Source of the DNA: Pseudomonadota bacterium | Lineage (GTDB): Bacteria; Pseudomonadota; Gammaproteobacteria; GRL18 | Direction: 5' to 3' | DNA length: 10,490 bases | Assembly: GCA_030632745.1 (NCBI GenBank) | Contig: DAOVUE010000010.1 | Coordinates: 1-10,490 of the forward strand | In this document: positions 5,838 to 10,490 of the stretch, one piece after another | Numbering within the stretch: position 1 is the stretch's first letter | How the letters are laid out: the number at the start of each line of letters is the position of its first letter | Notes under the pieces: model-generated | What the model saw: only the letters and a program-made list of their open reading frames with translations | Told to the model about the DNA's origin: nothing | The model's database searches: none | Made by a program: the position numbers and the translations under genes

Positions 5838-8800
5838 ATGCTATTTTTATTATAGTGATTGGTCTTGGGACAGCATTTCTATTAGGACTGCTGCGTGAAA
5901 CCTGGCGTCATACTGCCTATGCTGTGATGCTCGCTGCACTGGCTGTAATGGCATGGATAGCCGTTCGCTGGCTATTATTCTTTGCCGTTGATGGTGCTGC
6001 GCCGGTTGATATTCTGACTGCGGGAACTGCACCGCCGTTTGCCATTAACCTGCGCCTGGGAATCACTGAGGCTGTACTGATGGTGCTGGTGATTGTATGC
6101 GGATTGTTGTCAGCAGTGTATATGAAAGAGTCACTGCTAAGACTGGGTCGTCGGGCGATGTCTGTTTTACTGGTTTTTATTATGGCTTTATGCGGCATTA
6201 TAATGACCCGTGATCTATTTAATCTATTTGTCTTTTTTGAGCTGGTGGTTATTGCCACTGCGGGTCTTATCCTTCTTTCCGAGAATAAACAGGCTTTGAC
6301 GGCAGGTTTTAAATATCTGATTATTTCTCAGATGGTTTCTATTTTTCTGCTTATTGGTATTATTTTTACTTATCATACGACGGGTACCCTGAACATTGAC
6401 GGTATGGCAGGAACATCAGCGGATATGTTGAAAGGGGCCGGCAGCCTGGCTTTCTTTCTTATGCTGATGGCGGTGCTGATCGAAGCAAAACCCTTCCCGG
6501 CAAATGGCTGGGCTCTGGATATCTATGAGTCGGCACATCCGGCATTTTCAGCACTTTTTTCTGCTGCTATGGCGGGTGCTGCAGCGGTTTATGCCGTGGA
6601 TAAATTACTACTGATCACCGGGCCGGAATGGCTGCCGGCTGTCACTGCTATCGGCCTGATCAGCTTTGTTGCCGCGAATCTGCTGGCTTTGGCTCAAAGC
6701 AGTGATCGGCGTACACTGGGGTATTCCTCAGTCGGTCAGGTGGGTTTAATACTGGTGGTGATTGGTCAGCGTGATATTCTTGGTGATCAGTATCTTTATA
6801 TTGCCGGAGGTATTCTGCTTTCTCATGCGATTGCTAAAGCAGGTTTATACTGGATTTCAGGCTTATTGAGTCAACGCGACTTAACGGCATGGAGCGCTCT
6901 GAGAGGGCATCCTCTGCTGATTTTTGCCTTTATCAGTTTTATTGCCATGTTAAGCGGTTTACCTCCTTTTCCCAGTTTTTATGCCAAGTGGGAGCTTTTT
7001 ATGGCACTGGCGGTTGAAGGCCGTTTGTGGATAATGGGCTTTATTCTTTTTGGCGCTTTGCTTGAAGCGAGTTATTTATTCCGCTGGTTTGGCTATATTC
7101 TCAAACGGGAAACAGCTGAAGAACACAAAGACGCTCAGATTCTTTCTTTAGCACCGCACAAACTGGTGGTCATATTGACAGCGGTTGTTGTCGGCTGGGG
7201 ACTGGCCTATGTTTGGGGTGAGATTTCTGTTTATAGTAATTTATTGTATGCCTTGCCGCTGCTGTTTGCGCTGAGCTTTGTATTGCTCGACTGGTTGCCT
7301 GCATGGATTAAGAATACCGTGGTGATTGCCGGTATGGTGGCGTACTTTGTAGTCACTTATCCGCTGTATGATCCGCTGCAGCTTATCTTCGCAGTTATTT
7401 TTCTCCTCGGCGGAGCGGTTATCTTTTTAGCCAGTTATCATGCTCATGGTCGACGGATTGGCTTTTACCCCTCTGCAATGCTGATGTTTGCAGGTCTTAG
7501 TATGCTGATTGTTGCTGAGGATTCCTTCCATTTCTTTGCCGCCTGGGAATTTCTGACCATAGGTTCTTACTTTTTGATTATACGCGGTAAACATTCAGAA
7601 CCTCATGCCTTATCCTATCTTGTCTTTTCTCTTGGGGGGGCATTTCTCATTCTGGCCGGATTTGTTGTGGCGGCACAGGGTGTTCAACTGTTTAACCTGG
7701 AATCACTAAGTCAGGTGGCAGCACCTCTGGCCCCCTGGGTTTTTCTGCTGCTGGCCATTGGCTTTATGACTAAAACAGCCGTTATGGGACTGCATATCTG
7801 GCTGCCCGGCGCTCATGCCGAGGCTGAAACAGATGTCTCTCCTATGGTGTCAGGCATACTTCTAAAAGCCGGCTTGTTTGGTATTATGATCCTGCTGATG
7901 AATATGGGCAAGCAGCAGCTGTATGGAGTTGAGCTGACTTATATCATGCTCTGGATAGGTGCTCTGTCAGCATTTCTGGGGAATTTAATGGCCGCTTTTC
8001 AGGAGGATGCTAAACGCTTACTGGCCTATTCCTCTATTGGTCAAATGGGCTATGCGCTATTTGGTCTGGCACTGATGAACCAGCTGGGCTGGATGATGGC
8101 AATGATGTTTGTTATCAATCATTACATCTACAAGTCTATGTTATTCCTTTCAGTCGGCGGAGTTGCAAAACGGACCGGGACTCGTGAAATGTATCAGATG
8201 GGCGGCTTAATTGCTTTGATGCCGCTTTCATTTATAGCGGTTCTGATTGGTATTATTGCCGTATCCGGCGTGCCGCCCTTATCCGGTTTTGGCGGCAGAT
8301 GGATCTTCTACAATGCTATCATGAGCTCCGAGTATCGATTACCGATGATACTGATCTTTCTTTCAGGGCCAATCGCTTTTCTTTATCTGTTCCGTTTGAT
8401 CCATACCATATTCCTTGGTCAGTTGAAGGATGAACATCGCAAGCTTAAAGAAGCACCTTTCTGGATACTATTACCGCAGATGATCTATGTCGCTGCGCTA
8501 ATGGTATTCGCATTAGTTCCCGGACTTGCACTGCGTAAAGTGGATGCCTATCTGAATCCTTTCTTTACCGATCATGGTCTGAACTGGGAAGGGCTTACCA
8601 TCACCAGTGACTATGGTTATTGGAGTCCTGTTTCTATCATGATTGTTATTGCCGTTATCTTCGGTGTTCTTTTTGCCTGGCTGCTGTTTGTCAATCGTAA
8701 GGCACAAAAAGTAAAACAGTTTAATATTGTTTATTCTGCTGAAAGACCTTTTCGTCCGGAAACCACTCATTTTGCGTGGAACTTTTATGCCCCGTATCGT

Positions 8801-8977
8801 AAGGCAATGGGCTTCTTAATGCAGCCCCTGGTAACACGTTTCTGGGCTGCGGTCACCGATCTGCTGCATACGCTGGCTGATCTGGTGCGTCGTTTTTATA
8901 CCGGCAACGGGCAAACCTATGCCATTCAGTTACTGGCCTTTGTAATTATCGTTTATCTTTTCAAAATGGAGTTTTAG
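5831..8977 (+). CDS. Tandem fusion of two MnhD/NuoM-type proton-translocating antiporter subunits (MbxH-MbxH'-like)
   Basis: A 1048-residue polytopic protein that reads as two complete NuoL/M/N-type antiporter modules (usually about 480-500 residues each) plus a C-terminal extension. Module 1 (about 1-425) has LFNLFVFFEL with Glu137, Lys161, EAKPFP with Lys220, SHAIAKAGLY with Lys336. A charged stretch near 427-435 (ETAEEHKD) leads to module 2 (about 455-930). Module 2 has AAWEFLTIGSYF with Glu573, MTKTAVMGLHIWLPGAHAEA with Lys648, GILLKAG with Lys679 and NHYIYKSM with Lys768. These are the helix-5 Glu and membrane Lys of the ion path. Module 1 has Gly249 where module 2 has Lys679. The C-terminus (RRFYTGNGQTYAIQLLAF) resembles that of MBH-type antiporter subunits. 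The frame is continuous, so this is a true fusion. GGAG (5822-5825) supports the ATG at 5831. The NuoH-like gene starts 2 bp downstream. Confidence 0.9.
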   Translation: MVNAIFIIVIGLGTAFLLGLLRETWRHTAYAVMLAALAVMAWIAVRWLLFFAVDGAAPVDILTAGTAPPFAINLRLGITEAVLMVLVIVCGLLSAVYMKESLLRLGRRAMSVLLVFIMALCGIIMTRDLFNLFVFFELVVIATAGLILLSENKQALTAGFKYLIISQMVSIFLLIGIIFTYHTTGTLNIDGMAGTSADMLKGAGSLAFFLMLMAVLIEAKPFPANGWALDIYESAHPAFSALFSAAMAGAAAVYAVDKLLLITGPEWLPAVTAIGLISFVAANLLALAQSSDRRTLGYSSVGQVGLILVVIGQRDILGDQYLYIAGGILLSHAIAKAGLYWISGLLSQRDLTAWSALRGHPLLIFAFISFIAMLSGLPPFPSFYAKWELFMALAVEGRLWIMGFILFGALLEASYLFRWFGYILKRETAEEHKDAQILSLAPHKLVVILTAVVVGWGLAYVWGEISVYSNLLYALPLLFALSFVLLDWLPAWIKNTVVIAGMVAYFVVTYPLYDPLQLIFAVIFLLGGAVIFLASYHAHGRRIGFYPSAMLMFAGLSMLIVAEDSFHFFAAWEFLTIGSYFLIIRGKHSEPHALSYLVFSLGGAFLILAGFVVAAQGVQLFNLESLSQVAAPLAPWVFLLLAIGFMTKTAVMGLHIWLPGAHAEAETDVSPMVSGILLKAGLFGIMILLMNMGKQQLYGVELTYIMLWIGALSAFLGNLMAAFQEDAKRLLAYSSIGQMGYALFGLALMNQLGWMMAMMFVINHYIYKSMLFLSVGGVAKRTGTREMYQMGGLIALMPLSFIAVLIGIIAVSGVPPLSGFGGRWIFYNAIMSSEYRLPMILIFLSGPIAFLYLFRLIHTIFLGQLKDEHRKLKEAPFWILLPQMIYVAALMVFALVPGLALRKVDAYLNPFFTDHGLNWEGLTITSDYGYWSPVSIMIVIAVIFGVLFAWLLFVNRKAQKVKQFNIVYSAERPFRPETTHFAWNFYAPYRKAMGFLMQPLVTRFWAAVTDLLHTLADLVRRFYTGNGQTYAIQLLAFVIIVYLFKMEF

Positions 8978-8979
8978 TA

Positions 8980-9885
8980 ATGCAGTTTGAATGGATACAG
9001 ATCCCTTATGCACTTTTAACCCTGTTTATTGTGATTAACTATGGTTTGATAATGAATGCTCTGGTGGCCAAAATAGGCGCACGAGTGGGAAGACGTCATG
9101 GTATTCCTATTTATCAGAATTATTTCGATCTGATTAAGAACTATGGGTTGCGAAGCTCCATTACACACGGTGTAATGTTCTACCTGGGCCCTGTGTTTCG
9201 ACTGTCCGGAGGAGTGGGGCTGTTGCTTTTTGTACCCACCATTTATGGTTCGGTCATGTTTTCCAATTTTTCTTTTTCCGGCGATCTTATTCTGGCACTT
9301 TATTTTATCTTTTTTGGTACCCTGGGTATGGCTCTGGGCGCAGCTGAAAGTGGTCATCCTCATGCAGCTATGGGTATTTCCAGGGGCTTGTCGCAAGTCA
9401 CTATGGCTGAACTGCCTTTGACTCTGGCGGTATTTTCTATAGCTCTGCAATATCAGACCCTGTCCGTTACAGATATTGTGGCTGCTCAGCAGGGCAGTAT
9501 ATTGAACTGGACTTTATTTACCAATCCTATCGCCGTAGCGGCGGCAATGCTTTCGTTTCTGGGTTCAGTCATGCGTCCGCCGTTTGATGTAGTGCTGGCA
9601 CCCCAGGAAATTCCCATTGGACCGCCCACTGAATATCATTCGTCCTATCTGGCATTGATGCAGACTAATCGTGTTATTTATCCCACCGCTAAAATGGTCA
9701 TTTTTATGAGCCTTTTCTTTGGTGGAGCGACCAGCTGGCCGATATTTTTCCTTAAGATTTTCCTGATTTATATGTTTGCTGTTTTTGTCGGCGTTGTGTT
9801 TCCTCGTTTTCGTGTCGAACAGTCTATCCGCTGGTTCCTTATCTGGGCAGTTCCCCTGGGTATTCTCTCTGTGTTATTGGTATAA
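8980..9885 (+). CDS. NuoH/MbhM-like membrane subunit (complex I subunit 1 family, Ech/MBH type)
   Basis: A 301-residue polytopic protein, the connector between the membrane ion-pumping arm and the peripheral redox arm. Family motifs: helix 1, then ARVGRRHGIPIYQNYFDLIK (residues 34-53), which matches the first cytoplasmic loop (RxGPPIxQPxxDxLK in MbhM/EchB/HyfC proteins). Also ESGHPHAAMG (123-132), MAELPL with Glu144, then RPPFDVVLAPQEIPIGPPTEY (199-219), the quinone-site/E-channel loop of NuoH where TEY is strongly conserved, and PRFRVEQ near the end. Loop 1 lacks the NuoH-type GPNRVGP and instead resembles group-4-hydrogenase/MBX subunits, arguing against ordinary complex I. GGAG at 8968-8971 precedes the ATG by 8 nt. 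The gene starts 2 bp after the fused antiporter gene. Confidence 0.9.
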   Translation: MQFEWIQIPYALLTLFIVINYGLIMNALVAKIGARVGRRHGIPIYQNYFDLIKNYGLRSSITHGVMFYLGPVFRLSGGVGLLLFVPTIYGSVMFSNFSFSGDLILALYFIFFGTLGMALGAAESGHPHAAMGISRGLSQVTMAELPLTLAVFSIALQYQTLSVTDIVAAQQGSILNWTLFTNPIAVAAAMLSFLGSVMRPPFDVVLAPQEIPIGPPTEYHSSYLALMQTNRVIYPTAKMVIFMSLFFGGATSWPIFFLKIFLIYMFAVFVGVVFPRFRVEQSIRWFLIWAVPLGILSVLLV

Positions 9886-9891
9886 AGGCTT

Positions 9892-10490
9892 ATGAAAGAA
9901 GAATTAGAAAAACGTATTATTAAGGGACCCGATGGCCTCGAATTTGAAGTCGAACCGCTGCGCGATTATTATTGTGAAGCTGCACCTACAGTGATGCCGG
10001 CGGCCTATAGTAAAATTGTTGAAAATTTATTTAACTGGGCTCGTTCAGAATCCATCTGGATTTTAGGCTTTGGTACGGGTTGTGGTGCCATTGAGATGCG
10101 GCCATTAATGACACCGCGTTTTGATGCCTATCGTTATGGCGTGCAATGGCGGCCCACACCACGCCAATCCAATTTATTTATTATTTCAGGCTATCTGTCG
10201 GTAAAAACCCTGAAACGTGTGATCCGTTCTTACGAACAGATGCAAAATCCAAAATATGTGATAGGTTTGGGTTCCTGCACCATTAATGGCGGTATGTACT
10301 GGGATTCTTATAATACCATCAAACGCCTGGATCAGTATCTTCCTGTTGATCTTTATATCACCGGATGTATGCCTCGCCCAGAGGCTTTACTGGCGGGTTT
10401 TGTGGATTTGAAAAAACTGATCCGCTCAGGTAAGGCCGAGGGTGCTAATGAATACGCTGAAAACTTTGAATGGTATAAGGCTAATCAAAA
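9892..10490 (+). CDS. NuoB/MbhJ(MbxJ)-like Fe-S subunit with one cluster cysteine missing (3'-truncated by window edge)
   Basis: The frame is open from ATG 9892 to the right edge: 199 complete codons and no stop. The protein is the 20-kDa-type subunit carrying the terminal [4Fe-4S] cluster at the interface of the peripheral and membrane arms. It aligns over the whole NuoB core: NWARSESIWILGFGTGCGAIEM, then TPRQSNLFIISG, LGSCTINGGMYWDSYN and PVDLYITGCMPRPEAL. The ligand cysteines of E. coli NuoB are C63, C64, C129 and C158. Here the equivalents are C64, Gly65, C129 and C159, so one of the tandem pair is lost. The CxxC of [NiFe] hydrogenase small subunits is also absent. An extra Cys28 lies near the N-terminus. 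AAGG at 9885-9888 is a weak ribosome binding site, 6 nt after the nuoH-like stop. NuoC/D/I-like genes should follow. Function as electron-transfer or catalytic cluster subunit is inferred. Confidence 0.9.
   Translation, partial: MKEELEKRIIKGPDGLEFEVEPLRDYYCEAAPTVMPAAYSKIVENLFNWARSESIWILGFGTGCGAIEMRPLMTPRFDAYRYGVQWRPTPRQSNLFIISGYLSVKTLKRVIRSYEQMQNPKYVIGLGSCTINGGMYWDSYNTIKRLDQYLPVDLYITGCMPRPEALLAGFVDLKKLIRSGKAEGANEYAENFEWYKANQ

Noticed and set aside
7081..7260. Sequencing frameshift or lost stop joining two separate antiporter genes
   Set aside because: The frame is continuous through the junction with a sensible linker and helices. No start codon with a ribosome binding site is evident at the start of module 2, so a true fusion is the simpler reading.
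5831..10490. Canonical complex I (nuo) operon
   Set aside because: There is no nuoA. The membrane genes precede NuoB, Mrp-type E/F/G genes are present, the NuoH-like loop 1 is of MbhM/EchB type, and the NuoB-like protein lacks the tandem CC pair.
9892..10490. Small subunit of a group 4 [NiFe] hydrogenase
   Set aside because: The hydrogenase-type CxxC before the D-I-E/A-I-E motif is absent (GTGCGAIEM here). A final decision needs the large subunit, which is outside the window.

Overview
The window reads as chromosomal DNA of a gammaproteobacterium of moderate GC content. This rests on close resemblance of the SecD/SecF motifs to the enterobacterial proteins and on a dispersed-type GC-rich palindromic repeat; it is an inference, and no rRNA or other taxonomic marker is present. 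All genes lie on the plus strand and coding density is high. No tRNA, rRNA, CRISPR array, transposase or integrase gene was seen.

Region 1 (1-3014) is the end of a Sec-translocon accessory operon: the 3' two thirds of secD, a complete secF, and a Nudix hydrolase of the DUF4743 type related to thiamine pyrophosphokinase-associated Nudix proteins. The Nudix gene follows secF by 2 bp and has its own Shine-Dalgarno and a TTG start. Region 2 (3015-3327) is the only real intergenic gap. It holds small hairpins, a 92-bp GC-rich nested palindrome followed by a T-run (repeat and possible terminator), and a weak sigma70-like promoter candidate.

Region 3 (3328 to the right edge) is a tightly overlapping operon for a large membrane-bound respiratory complex. 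The order is MnhE, MnhF, MnhG, MbhD-like (DUF4040), MbhE+MnhB fusion, MnhC, a 1048-residue tandem fusion of two MnhD/NuoM-type antiporter subunits, a NuoH/MbhM-type subunit and a NuoB/MbhJ-type Fe-S subunit cut by the right edge. This is neither a canonical complex I operon nor a stand-alone Mrp antiporter. It matches the layout of the archaeal MBH/MBX(MBS) respiratory complexes: an Mrp-derived ion-pumping module, a NuoH-like connector, then the peripheral electron-transfer arm. NuoC-, NuoD- and NuoI-like genes would be expected just downstream.

Two features point towards the MBS (sulfane-sulfur reductase) or Ehr-type branch rather than a hydrogenase. There are two antiporter modules, here fused into one polypeptide. 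The NuoB-like protein has only three of the four usual cluster-N2 cysteines: C64, C129 and C159, with Gly65 replacing the second of the tandem pair. The likely biology is redox chemistry at a site-differentiated [4Fe-4S] cluster coupled to H+ or Na+ translocation in a proteobacterium. The substrate cannot be read from this window.
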